Source: CAWAND01 sp963797485 (GTDB lineage: Bacteria > Chloroflexota > Anaerolineae > Anaerolineales > E44-bin32). From it: DNA of 64,000 nt. Each line of letters starts with the position of its first letter. The stretch's first letter is position 1. Below, one piece after another: positions 31,082-40,158 of the stretch. Location of the stretch: NCBI GenBank assembly GCA_963797485.1, contig CAWCPF010000003.1, forward strand, positions 186,001-250,000. Reading direction: 5' to 3'. Both the position numbers and the translations under genes were made by a program. A model generated the notes under the pieces. It worked only from the letters and a program-made list of their open reading frames with translations. It did not search any database and was not told the origin of the DNA.

Positions 31082-32350
31082 GTGGGCATGGATCAGGTGC
31101 TTGGGGTGGTGTTGGGGGGCGGCCGAGGGTCTCGCTTGTGGCCGCTCACCAAGCTGCGCGCCAAGCCGGCCGTGCCGATCGGCGGGAAATACCGCCTGGT
31201 GGATATCCCGGTCAGCAACTGCTTGAACTCCGGCATTCAGAGAATCGCCATTCTTACCCAGTTCAACTCCGTCTCGCTCCATCGTCACATCGCCCAGACC
31301 TACCATTTCGATTTGTTCCATCCTGGCTGGGTGCAGATTCTGGCCGCAGAACAGACCATGACCAGCGCCGACTGGTATCAGGGAACAGCCGACGCCGTCC
31401 GTAAGCAGTTGTTCGAAATCCGGGTGACGGGCGCCGAGGACATACTGATACTGGCCGGGGATCACCTGTACCGCATGGACTATGCTGAATTGGCGGCTTT
31501 CCATTGGGAACGCCAAGCGGACATCACCTTGGCAGCCAAGCTTGTCACCGAAGCCGACACCGGCCGTCTGGGATTGGTGAAGCTTGACAACGACGGCCGG
31601 GTGACGGGTTTTAGAGAGAAGCCGAAAACGGCCGATCAACGCCGGCCTTACGCGGTGCCCTCCGAAGGGGGACCGCGCTATTACGGATCGATGGGCTTGT
31701 ACCTTTTCAAGGCGGCTGTCCTGGAGGACTTGCTGCGCCAGACCCATGACGATTTTGGAAGCGGTATGATTCCGGCGGCCATTGACTCTCACCGGGTCTT
31801 CGCTTATCCCTTTGACGGCTACTGGGAAGATGTGGGCACGATCAGGGCCTATTACGAGGCCAATCTGGCCCTGACCGACCCGGAACCTAACTTCAGCTTC
31901 CAGGTGCGCGGCCGGCCGATTTTCACGCACCCGCGGTTTCTGCCTGGGTCACGCACCTATGACGTGCAACTGGACCGGGCCCTGGTCTCGGAGGGCTGCA
32001 TCATCAGCGGGGCCACCATCCGCCATTCCGTCGTGGGCATTCGCAGCCTCATCGGCCGCGGGGTCGAAATCCATGATTTCGTCGTCATGGGAGCCGACTA
32101 CTACGAGGCCGATTCGCGTCAGTTGTCGACAGGCCTCCCGCCGCTGGGGATTGGGCCCAACACCGCCATCCGAGGCGCCATCATCGACAAAAACGCCCGT
32201 ATCGGTACAGGCGTGACCATCCAGCCGTTTCCCGAAGGCGTCAGCTTCGATGCCGAGCAGTACAGCGTCCAGGATGGCATCGTGGTTGTACCCAAGCACG
32301 CTGTCCTGGAAGATGGAGCTACATTGTCGCCCGATTCTGGACCTGGCTAG
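31082..32350 (+). CDS. glgC: Glucose-1-phosphate adenylyltransferase (ADP-glucose synthase)
   Basis: The first committed enzyme of glycogen synthesis, making ADP-glucose. Recognisable parts are the nucleotide-binding start VVLGGGRGSRLWPLTKLRAK, PIGGKYRLVDIPVSNCLNSG, the WYQGTADAVRKQ block with catalytic residues, LILAGDHLYRMDY, the EDVGTIRAYYEANL region and a left-handed beta-helix C-terminus (VVGIRSLIGRGVEI). Length 422 residues from GTG 31082, which is nine bases after GGAGG (31068-31072); ATG 31088 would be too far from that site. No glgA or glgB is adjacent. Confidence 0.95.
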   Translation: MGMDQVLGVVLGGGRGSRLWPLTKLRAKPAVPIGGKYRLVDIPVSNCLNSGIQRIAILTQFNSVSLHRHIAQTYHFDLFHPGWVQILAAEQTMTSADWYQGTADAVRKQLFEIRVTGAEDILILAGDHLYRMDYAELAAFHWERQADITLAAKLVTEADTGRLGLVKLDNDGRVTGFREKPKTADQRRPYAVPSEGGPRYYGSMGLYLFKAAVLEDLLRQTHDDFGSGMIPAAIDSHRVFAYPFDGYWEDVGTIRAYYEANLALTDPEPNFSFQVRGRPIFTHPRFLPGSRTYDVQLDRALVSEGCIISGATIRHSVVGIRSLIGRGVEIHDFVVMGADYYEADSRQLSTGLPPLGIGPNTAIRGAIIDKNARIGTGVTIQPFPEGVSFDAEQYSVQDGIVVVPKHAVLEDGATLSPDSGPG

Positions 32351-32700
32351 CGAAATGAACCCCACATTCACCAATTGTGTAGTATCAAGACAAAGACTTT
32401 TAGCCAAGGGACCCAAGGGCCGGGTGGCCCGGGGATTCCCGATATCAGGCCACTCGAGCCCTTGAGACCGGAGGTTGACGCTTGAATGGAGTCAGGGTAG
32501 AATTGAACCTTAAGCACGCCAGTATCCTCGGCGTGCTCCCCCAAGCCAGAGCACCCGGGACGGGCTCACCTGGCTTGTCCTACCCAGGTTGATGACATCA
32601 ACTCCATGAGGAGGAGGTGGCAACCGACGACTAATCATCGATTACTTTGATATCCGAGAAATCGGCAAATCCGAAAGACCATTTTCAGGAGGAGAGAACT
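32351..32700 (+). promoter_or_regulatory. Promoter and long leader of the peptide ABC operon
   Basis: A strong promoter candidate, TTGACG (32475-32480), 17 bases, TAGAAT (32498-32503), gives a leader of about 190 bases. The leader contains a stem GCACGCC with GGCGTGC near 32514-32536 and AAGCCAG with CTGGCTT (about 32545-32577). No run of T follows either stem, so attenuation is not evident. The ribosome-binding site AGGAGGAGAG precedes GTG 32701. No gene was seen in this 350-base stretch. Confidence 0.55.
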
Positions 32701-34416
32701 GTGAAACGCCGAAGTGTATTTACAATCGTCAGCTTGCTCGTTCTTGGAAGCATGCTGATGGTGGCATGCGGCGGCCAGCCGACGGCGGCGCCAACCACGG
32801 CGCCGACCGAGGCTGCCCAGCCGACAACCGCCCCGACCGAGGCGCCGACCCCCGCGGGCCCAGTCACCATCGTGATTGGAACCACGGATAAGCTTGCCAG
32901 CCTAGATCCGGCCGATGCCTACGCCATCTACGACTGGGAGAACATCACCAACATCAGCCAGGGCTTGCTCTCGTATGTCCCTGGCACCACCGATGTTCAA
33001 CCGGAGCTGGCCACGGCGCTGCCCGAAATTTCGGCAGACGGCCTGACCTACACCTTCACCCTCAAGGACGGCGTCAAGTTCGCCGATGGCACCGATCTGA
33101 CGGCGGCCATGTATGTCTCTCAGCTCAACCGCCTGCTGACCATCGGCCCGTCCTGCCCGAATGATGTGGCCGACACGCTGGCTGTGCCGTATGTCGAAAG
33201 CATCACCAACCCGAGCGGCAGCACGATCGTGTTCCAGCTCAAGGCGCCGGTCGGCTTCTTCAGCCAGATTCTGGCCCGGGCGCCCTATGTGGCTTCGGAC
33301 CCGAACATCTTCACAGCCGCTGAGTGCAACCTGATCCCCGAGGCGCCTGTCTACGGGACCGGCCCGTTCTTTATCTCCCAGCTCAATCCGGACGAACAGA
33401 TCGTGCTGGAGCCCAATCCGTACTACACCGGCACCTTGAAGCCCCAGGTCGACCAGGTCATCGTGCGGCACTTCTCTGACCCGCAGACGATGGCTTTGGC
33501 CGTGCAGAACGGCGAAATCGACATCGCCTGGCGCTTCCTGGGGCCGGACCTGATTGGCCAGCTCCAGGGCGTCTCGAACGTGACCGTGAGCGCGGTGAAC
33601 GGCGGTTCGATCCGCTACCTGATCGTCAACCACACCATGGCTCCGGCCGACGATCCCAATGTGGCCAAGGCCATCGCCTACTCCATTGACCGCAACGAGA
33701 TCTCCGACACGGTCTTCGGCGGCCAGGTGAGCCCGCTGTACTCTCAGATCCCGCCCGGTTTCGTGGGCGCTACAGAAGCCTTCGACACCATGTACGGCGC
33801 ACCGGATCTGGACAAGGCCAAGGCAGCCCTGGCGGCTTCCGGCTACACGGCCGACAACCCCCTGACGCTGCAGATGTGGTACCCGCCGGAGCACTACGGT
33901 GCGGAGACCGCCTCCTGGATGCAGGTGATCAAGCAGGAGCTTGAGGCCACCGGCGCCATCCAGGTTGACCTGCAGGCGCAGGAGTGGAGCACGTACGTCT
34001 CGGCGCTCACCGGCGGTCAGTCCTACGCCGTGGGCGTCCTCGGCTGGTTCTTCGACTACCCCGACTCCTCGAACTATATCGACCCGTTCGTTTACAACAA
34101 GGGTCTGGGTACGAACGTGACCGAGCCGCAGGAAGGCAGTGACTTCGGCGTGCCGCTGAACGACAAGGCGGCCCAGCTGGTCGATCTGCTGGCGAAGGCC
34201 GACACCGAAAGTGACCCCGCCGCCCGCGCCGACCTGTACAGTCAGGCTCAGGATCTGTATGCCGATCTGGTGGTGACTGTCCCGCTGTTCTTCAACGCAG
34301 AACATGTGGTGTACGGCCCCAGCATTCACGGTGACAGCATGTACGCCTTGCCCGAAACCCTGAATATTGGCCCCACGATTGACTTCAACTACGCCACCCT
34401 GAGCAAGTCTCAGTAA
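32701..34416 (+). CDS. Peptide-type ABC transporter substrate-binding lipoprotein (SBP family 5)
   Basis: The 571-residue extracytoplasmic binding protein has a signal ending in the lipobox MVAC, a T/A/P-rich linker (residues 24-52) and a family 5 (DppA/OppA) fold: DWENITNISQGLLSY, LATALPEISADGLTYTFTL, LKDGVKFADGTDLTA, the YGTGPFFI segment and VAKAIAYSIDRNEI. It delivers oligopeptides or similar ligands to the permeases encoded next. It is separated from the first permease by a strong hairpin. GTG 32701 is chosen because of AGGAGG upstream and the signal peptide start. Confidence 0.93.
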   Translation: MKRRSVFTIVSLLVLGSMLMVACGGQPTAAPTTAPTEAAQPTTAPTEAPTPAGPVTIVIGTTDKLASLDPADAYAIYDWENITNISQGLLSYVPGTTDVQPELATALPEISADGLTYTFTLKDGVKFADGTDLTAAMYVSQLNRLLTIGPSCPNDVADTLAVPYVESITNPSGSTIVFQLKAPVGFFSQILARAPYVASDPNIFTAAECNLIPEAPVYGTGPFFISQLNPDEQIVLEPNPYYTGTLKPQVDQVIVRHFSDPQTMALAVQNGEIDIAWRFLGPDLIGQLQGVSNVTVSAVNGGSIRYLIVNHTMAPADDPNVAKAIAYSIDRNEISDTVFGGQVSPLYSQIPPGFVGATEAFDTMYGAPDLDKAKAALAASGYTADNPLTLQMWYPPEHYGAETASWMQVIKQELEATGAIQVDLQAQEWSTYVSALTGGQSYAVGVLGWFFDYPDSSNYIDPFVYNKGLGTNVTEPQEGSDFGVPLNDKAAQLVDLLAKADTESDPAARADLYSQAQDLYADLVVTVPLFFNAEHVVYGPSIHGDSMYALPETLNIGPTIDFNYATLSKSQ

Positions 34417-34426
34417 GACGCCTAAA

Positions 34427-34454
34427 GGGGGCGGGCCAGAGATGGCCCGCCCCC
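34427..34454 (+). terminator. Strong hairpin between binding-protein and permease genes
   Basis: GGGGGCGGGCC (34427-34437) and GGCCCGCCCCC (34444-34454) form a perfect 11-bp stem with a six-base loop and no T-tract. Such stems usually stabilise the abundant binding-protein message and reduce expression of the permeases. Confidence 0.6.
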
Positions 34455-34470
34455 GGCTCCAACTCGCCTC

Positions 34471-35574
34471 ATGCCCCTCTCGCCGATCATCCTAATCTTC
34501 CTGGTTTTTGGGATCCCCTCGGTCCTGGGGTTGATCTATATCTTCATCCGCGGTTCGGGAGGGCTTCGAAAGTACATCCTGACCCGGCTGGGGCTGACCC
34601 TGCCGATGGTTTTCATCCTCGCCAGCCTGGTGTTCCTGGTCATGCGGGTCATCCCCGGCGATCCGGTTTCGTCCGCCCTAGGCCCCAAGGGCACGCCCCA
34701 AATGGTCGCGCACATCCGCGAGCAGCTGGGCCTGAATGACCCGCTCATCGTCCAGTACGCCCGGTTCCTGAAAGACATCGTAACCTTTGATTTTGGCAAC
34801 TCGCTGGTGGGCGGTCATAGGCCGATCGTGGATGAGATGAGTGAGCGTTTCCCGGCCACGCTCGAGTTGGTCGTCCCGGCCTCGATCCTGGCGCTGATCA
34901 TCGGTGTCTTTGGGGGAGCCTTCGCTGCCTCCCGCCGCAAGCAGGCGGCTGACTACACCCTGCGCCTGTACTCCGTCATCATTTATTCTTTGCCCATCTT
35001 CTGGTTAGGTCTGATGCTGCAGCTTTATTTTGGAGTCCGGCTGAATGTCCTGCCCATCTCCGGACGGATCGACGCCATCATCGGGACGACTCTGCACCAC
35101 ATCACGAATATCTACTCGATTGATGCCCTGATCACCGGGAATTGGCCGGCCTTCCGTTCGGTCCTGGCCCACCTGGTCCTGCCGACCGTCACTCTGGGGA
35201 CGATCCTGTCGGGCGTATTCTTGCGCTTGACGCGGATCAACGTGATCGAGACCTTTCAGTCGGACTACATCGCCGCGGCGCGGGCGTGCGGCATCAGCGA
35301 AGGTGTACTGGTCTATACCCATGCCCTGAAGAATGCCTTGATCCCGGTGATCACCCTGATCGGCCTGCAGGTGGCCATTTTGTTGGCCGGAGCCGTATTG
35401 ACGGAAACCGTCTTTTCCTGGCCCGGCATGGGCAGTTATCTGGTCGAGCGCATCTCCGGGCGTGACTACACTGCCGTCCAAAGCGTGATCACAGTCTTTG
35501 CTTTGTTCGTGGCTCTGATCAGCCTGGCGGTGGACATTATTTATTCCCTGGTTGATCCGCGGGTGAGGTACTGA
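34471..35574 (+). CDS. Peptide ABC transporter permease, DppB-like
   Basis: The 367-residue inner-membrane permease has the DppB/OppB signature: LTLPMVFILASLVFLVMRVIPGDP, EQLGLNDPLIVQYARFLKD and the EAA loop AARACGISEGVLVYTHALKN. Next come LIPVITLIGLQVAILLAGAV and TVFSWPGMGSYLVE. An extra helix at residues 4-25, before the usual N-terminus, is present. It pairs with the DppC-like permease encoded next. Confidence 0.93.
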   Translation: MPLSPIILIFLVFGIPSVLGLIYIFIRGSGGLRKYILTRLGLTLPMVFILASLVFLVMRVIPGDPVSSALGPKGTPQMVAHIREQLGLNDPLIVQYARFLKDIVTFDFGNSLVGGHRPIVDEMSERFPATLELVVPASILALIIGVFGGAFAASRRKQAADYTLRLYSVIIYSLPIFWLGLMLQLYFGVRLNVLPISGRIDAIIGTTLHHITNIYSIDALITGNWPAFRSVLAHLVLPTVTLGTILSGVFLRLTRINVIETFQSDYIAAARACGISEGVLVYTHALKNALIPVITLIGLQVAILLAGAVLTETVFSWPGMGSYLVERISGRDYTAVQSVITVFALFVALISLAVDIIYSLVDPRVRY

Positions 35575-35577
35575 TCC

Positions 35578-36863
35578 ATGGAAAAATCACACCCCCTCCC
35601 ATCGGTCACCGAACCGGGTGAGCAGGTCTGGCGCGACGAGCTGGCGGATGTGGGTTTTGTGCGCCGCATCCTGCTCGCCCGCCGGTGGTATGGCTTGGAC
35701 TGGTGGTTCGTCGCCATTTCGAGCGTGATGGTCGTGGTATTCATCGCGCTGGCGATTGCGCCGGGATTGGTGGCGCCGTTCACCGCCGAGTCCCTGGTCG
35801 GGCCGCGCTTTCTATCCCCGGGCCAGCAGCCGGACTTACCCATCCTGGTCATTCGCAGTGATTCGAATGTGACCCAGCTACGTGATCTGGCCGTGGCGGG
35901 CGACGCGGTTCGGCCCAGCGTCGGAGTCGATGCAGGGGGTCCCCACCGCCGGCGCGCTGAACGAAGAAGCCCAAACCATCGATCAAGAGTTGAAGAACGG
36001 GCCCGAGGGCTTAAGGCTCCGGCCGCGGATTGAGCGTTATCTCACGCTGGAGGACACCCTGCAAGCGGTGCAAGATGGCAAGGTCGCCGCAGTTGTGGTC
36101 CGCCAGCTTGAGTACCAGAGCCTGGCGGCCAGCTTCCCAGAACTCAAGGCCGGCAATTCTCTCACCGGAGAGACGGCCACATCCGGCGGCTTCTTGCTCG
36201 GGACGAATGACATCGGTCAGGATGTATTCAGCCGGCTGATCTGGGGCACCCGAATCGCGCTCGATCATCGGCTTCAGTTCATCAATTGTGGCCCTGGTCC
36301 TGGGCGTTCCGTTGGGCCTGTTCGCCGGTTACACCGGCGGCGCGTTCGAGCGGCTTATGTGCCTGTTGATGGACAGCATGTATGCGTTCCCGGGGCTGAT
36401 CCTGGCCATTGCCATCACGGCCGTGCTGGGCCCCAGCGTCCTGAACGTCATCGTCGCCATTGCGGTCCTTTACGTTCCAACTTACTACCGGATTGTGCGC
36501 GGGCAGACCTTGGCGGTTCGAGAAGAGCTCTATGTGGACGCGGCCCGAAGTCTCGGAGCGCGGAGCATCGAAATCCTGCGCCGATATATCTTTCCGAACG
36601 TCATCCCTTCCGTGGCGATCATCTTTTCTGTCAATGTCGCCGACGCCATCCTGACCGGAGCGGGGCTGTCCTTTCTGGGTCTAGGTCTTCCGCCGACCAT
36701 CGCCGACTGGGGCATTGACCTGGCCAGAGGCCAGCGGTTCATTCAGACGGCCTGGTGGATGATCACGTTCCCCGGCTTGGCGATCTTGCTCGTCGTCCTG
36801 GCGTTCAGCATGATGGGCGAAGGGCTGACCGAGATCTTCAACCCCAAGCTGCGGGATCGCTGA
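35578..36863 (+). CDS. Peptide ABC transporter permease, DppC-like, with embedded extracytoplasmic domain; two frameshifts
   Basis: Three frames rejoin into about 427 residues. Residues 1-85 hold the usual N-terminus and first helix (WWFVAISSVMVVVFIALAIA). From about 36191 the standard DppC core resumes with FLLGTNDIGQDVFSRLIWGT, then LGVPLGLFAGYTGG, an EAA loop DAARSLGARSIEILRRYIFP and a normal end. Between them (35830-36190) is an insert of about 120 residues resembling half of a periplasmic-binding-protein fold (LPILVIRSDSNVTQLRDLA; IERYLTLEDTLQAVQDGKVA; VVVRQLEYQSLAASFPEL). Extra bases occur in the GGGGG at 35935-35939 and at about 36263. Stop TGA overlaps the next gene. Confidence 0.85.
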
Positions 36864-37870
36864 TGGGCGACGACCTCCTCTATTCCATTCGAGACCTGAC
36901 CGTTGAGTACACGACCCGGGCTGGGGCCGTCAAGGCCGTCGACCAGGTCTCTTTGGATGTCCGGCGCGGCGAAATCCTGGGGCTGGTGGGCGAGTCCGGC
37001 TGCGGCAAGTCGACCCTGGGCAAGGCCCTGATGCGCCTGCACTCCGGCCCAGCCCGAATCACGTCGGGGGAGTTGTGGTTCGACGGCCGCGACCTGATGT
37101 CCCTTTCCGAAGACGACATGCGCCAGGTGCGCGGCGCCGAACTGGGCATGGTCTTTCAGGACCCAATGACGTCGCTCAACCCGGTTCAACGCGTCATCGA
37201 TCACCTTTCGGAAACCATCCGCACTCACGAGCCGAGCTCGGAAAGCCGGGCCCGGATACGCGGCGAAGAGCTGTTCGAGAGCCTGGGCATCCGCTCCGAG
37301 CGGATTGACGACTATCCGCACCAAATGTCGGGCGGCATGCGCCAGCGTGTCATGATCTCGCTGGCCCTGGCGTTGCGCGCCAAGATGGTCGTGGCCGACG
37401 AACCCACCACCTCCCTGGATGTGATCGTCGAGGCCAAGTTCTTGGATTTGCTCCGCGCGCTGCGCGACGAATTTGGGCTCACGATTTTGTTGATCACCCA
37501 CAACATCGGGGTGGTGGCTGAGGTCGCTGACCGGGTGGCGGTGATGTATGCCGGCCGGATGGCCGAGGTTGGGGACGTGGGTGATGTCTTCGACCGGCCC
37601 CTGCACCCCTACACGCAAGGCCTGCTGCGTTCGGTGCCCAACATCAGCCTGACCGAGGCGGAAAACTTGTATCGCATGGGCGGAGAGCCCCCCAACCTGT
37701 TCAACCCGCCATCGGGGTGCCGATTTCATCCGCGCTGTCCCGAAGCGATGCCGATTTGTTCCAGAATGGCTCCGCACCTGCTCCCCGCCGTCGATGAGCA
37801 CCTGGTCAACTGCTGGCTCTATGAGGATCATCCTGAGAAAGAACGACCCACCCTGAAGGCGGCTCCATGA
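36863..37870 (+). CDS. Peptide ABC transporter ATPase, DppD-like
   Basis: The 335-residue ATPase has Walker A GESGCGKST near residue 43, Q-loop FQDPMTSLNP, signature MSGGMRQRVMISLALA, Walker B VVADEPTTSLD, H-loop LITHNIGVV, and the oligopeptide-transporter C-terminal domain with GCRFHPRCPEAMPIC, a Cys motif seen in OppD/DppD proteins that can bind an Fe-S cluster. It starts at ATG 36863 (TGATG overlap with the permease stop) and overlaps the next ATPase by ATGA. Confidence 0.93.
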   Translation: MGDDLLYSIRDLTVEYTTRAGAVKAVDQVSLDVRRGEILGLVGESGCGKSTLGKALMRLHSGPARITSGELWFDGRDLMSLSEDDMRQVRGAELGMVFQDPMTSLNPVQRVIDHLSETIRTHEPSSESRARIRGEELFESLGIRSERIDDYPHQMSGGMRQRVMISLALALRAKMVVADEPTTSLDVIVEAKFLDLLRALRDEFGLTILLITHNIGVVAEVADRVAVMYAGRMAEVGDVGDVFDRPLHPYTQGLLRSVPNISLTEAENLYRMGGEPPNLFNPPSGCRFHPRCPEAMPICSRMAPHLLPAVDEHLVNCWLYEDHPEKERPTLKAAP

Positions 37871-38901
37871 GCCAGAGCACGACCGCGAAGCCCATCGAAC
37901 GCCCCAGCCTGGTGGATGTCATCGGGGTAAAGAAGTGGTTTCCGGTTCAAACCGGATTCGTCGAGCGCCTGATGTCCGGCCACACCGACTTCGTCAAGGC
38001 CGTAGATGGGGTGACGTTTTCCATCCGCAAAGGTGAAGTATTCGGCCTGGCCGGCGAAAGCGGCAGCGGCAAGACCACCACCGGCCGCCTGGTCATCCGG
38101 CTCGAAGAGCCGACCGACGGCAAGGTCCTGTTCGACGGAACCGACCTGGCGGAGTTGCACCCGGAGGCCCTGCGCCTGCTCCGGCGCCGCATGCAGGTCA
38201 TTTATCAGGACCCCATGGCGTCACTCAATCCCAGAATGTCGGTCGGCGAAGCGCTGACCCACCCGCTGGAAATCCACTATCCGGATCGAAAGGACGAATA
38301 TCGCGACCTGGCGGTCGGAATGCTGGAGAGGGTCGGCTTGAGCCCGGCCGTCTATTTCCTTGACAAGTACCCGCATCAGATATCCGGCGGACAGCGGCAG
38401 AGGGTGGTCATCGCCCGCGCGCTGATCACACGGCCGGACCTGATCCTGGCGGACGAACCCATCGCCATGGCGGATGTGAGCGTGCGCTCGCTGCTGCTGG
38501 ATCTGATGAAGGAGCTGCGAAAAGAGTTCGACCTGACCTATCTGTTCATCACCCATGACCTGGCGACGGCCAAGTACATCTGTGACCGAATTGGGGTGAT
38601 GTACCTGGGCAAGCTGGTCGAGGTCGGTGATCTGCGCGAAGTCTACGGACATGCGCTGCATCCTTACACCCGGGCCCTGCTGGCGGCCGTGCCGGTGCCT
38701 GACCCCAAAGAGCGCCGCCAGACGCCGCTGCCCGAAGGCGAAATCCCCAGCGCCATCAACCCGCCCTCCGGCTGCCGCTTCCACCCCCGCTGTCCGGTGG
38801 CCAGGCTGCCGCACTGCTCGCAGGAAGAGCCGGAGCTGCGCGAGTTGCGACCAGGTCACCAGGTCGCTTGTCACTACGCCGAGGATTTCCTCAACACCTA
38901 G
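37867..38901 (+). CDS. Peptide ABC transporter ATPase, DppF-like
   Basis: The 344-residue second ATPase of the importer has the OppF/DppF layout: KKWFPVQTGFVERLM at the N-terminus, Walker A GESGSGKTT, QDPMASLNP, signature ISGGQRQRVVIARAL, Walker B ILADEPIAMAD (the usual VSALD is replaced by IAMAD) and C-terminal GCRFHPRCPVARLPHCSQ. The atypical D-loop suggests an asymmetric ATP site shared with the DppD-like subunit. Confidence 0.93.
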   Translation: MSQSTTAKPIERPSLVDVIGVKKWFPVQTGFVERLMSGHTDFVKAVDGVTFSIRKGEVFGLAGESGSGKTTTGRLVIRLEEPTDGKVLFDGTDLAELHPEALRLLRRRMQVIYQDPMASLNPRMSVGEALTHPLEIHYPDRKDEYRDLAVGMLERVGLSPAVYFLDKYPHQISGGQRQRVVIARALITRPDLILADEPIAMADVSVRSLLLDLMKELRKEFDLTYLFITHDLATAKYICDRIGVMYLGKLVEVGDLREVYGHALHPYTRALLAAVPVPDPKERRQTPLPEGEIPSAINPPSGCRFHPRCPVARLPHCSQEEPELRELRPGHQVACHYAEDFLNT

Positions 38902-38930
38902 CCGTCGTCGAGCACAGCCCAAGGAGCCAT

Positions 38931-40079
38931 ATGGAAGCGTTCCAGGCGCGCGTGCAAGCATTCCAGACCCAGCTGAAGGACTCGGCCGAAGCGGCGTTCT
39001 TTCCGCTTTCGGCGGATATGCAGTATTTGACCGGGATCGAGCGCCCCTTTCCCAATTTCGGGGCCACGCATCACCCGGGCGCCTGGCTTGAAGGCGTGTG
39101 GGTGGGGCTGACCGGAGAACCCGTCGTCACCCTGACCCGCATGTCGCGGGAGTTGAGCGGCGTCGTCGGCCAGGGGGCCTTCGAGACGAAAATCCTGGGA
39201 GACTGGGATGACCCGTCCGAGTTGGTTGGCGGAATCCTGACCAGGCTGGGCTGGAAGGACGGCGGAAGGCTGGCCATTGGCGAGGCAACCGCCGGAGAAA
39301 CGGTGGTGGCCCTGTGTAAACTGCTGCCCGGGGTGATCTTTGTCGCGGCCACCGAGGTGCTGGCGACCCAGCGCCGAATTAAATCGGAAGACGAAATCGC
39401 CATCATGCGCCAGGCGGGGGCCATCACCGAGGCGGCCTTTGCGGCGGTCCTGGGCCAGCTGCAGCATGGCATGACCGAGCTGGACGTTGTGGCTGAAATC
39501 GACCTGCAGCTAAGGCGCGCCGGGGGACAGGGTCCGTCCTTCACCACCTCACTCTATTGTTCCGGCCCCGAGCATCCGCTGGTCTTCGGACACACCGTCG
39601 AATCGATGCAGCGAGCGCTGGATCCGCCGGTGTGTGTCCTGTTCGATTTTGGGGCCATTCACAAGGGCTACTGCTATGACTTTGGCCGGACGGTTTTCTT
39701 CGGCAGCCCGGCACCGGAAATGATCGAGATTCACCGGCTGGTAATGGACGCCCAGGCGGCCGGGATCGCCGCGCTGCAAGCGGGAGCCATGACCGCCGAG
39801 CAGGCTGATGCGGCGGCAAGGAAGGTGATCGAGCGGGCCGGCTACGGCGCGGCCTTCCGGCACCGGCTGGGGCATGCCATCGGGCTCGACGTGCATGAGG
39901 CCCCCTTCCTGACTTCCGGCGATCACACGCCCTTGGAACGTGGCATGCTCTTCACGGTCGAACCGAGCATCATGCACGACCAGGGGTTTTCGGCCCGAGT
40001 GGAAGACGTTGTGGCCGTCGAGGTCGGGGGCGGGGCGCCGCTGACACGCGGCCACCCCGGGCTCATCGTCATCGACTGA
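38931..40079 (+). CDS. Xaa-Pro aminopeptidase/prolidase-type M24 peptidase
   Basis: The 382-residue metallopeptidase has a creatinase-like N-terminal domain and a C-terminal pita-bread domain. The five metal ligands are visible in order: Asp in VLFDFGAIHKG, Asp in YCYDFGRTVF, His in HRLGHAIGLDVHE, Glu in FTVEPSIM and Glu in RVEDVVAVE. It follows the peptide importer after 29 bases on the same strand, behind AAGGAG, so it likely trims imported proline-containing peptides. No signal peptide, hence cytoplasmic. Confidence 0.92.
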   Translation: MEAFQARVQAFQTQLKDSAEAAFFPLSADMQYLTGIERPFPNFGATHHPGAWLEGVWVGLTGEPVVTLTRMSRELSGVVGQGAFETKILGDWDDPSELVGGILTRLGWKDGGRLAIGEATAGETVVALCKLLPGVIFVAATEVLATQRRIKSEDEIAIMRQAGAITEAAFAAVLGQLQHGMTELDVVAEIDLQLRRAGGQGPSFTTSLYCSGPEHPLVFGHTVESMQRALDPPVCVLFDFGAIHKGYCYDFGRTVFFGSPAPEMIEIHRLVMDAQAAGIAALQAGAMTAEQADAAARKVIERAGYGAAFRHRLGHAIGLDVHEAPFLTSGDHTPLERGMLFTVEPSIMHDQGFSARVEDVVAVEVGGGAPLTRGHPGLIVID

Positions 40080-40158
40080 GCCGCGCCCCATCGGTCGCCG
40101 GCCGCCAGGCTTCTCCTTCACCCGTTCAACGCCGGTGTGAGCTTATAAGGAGCGACAT

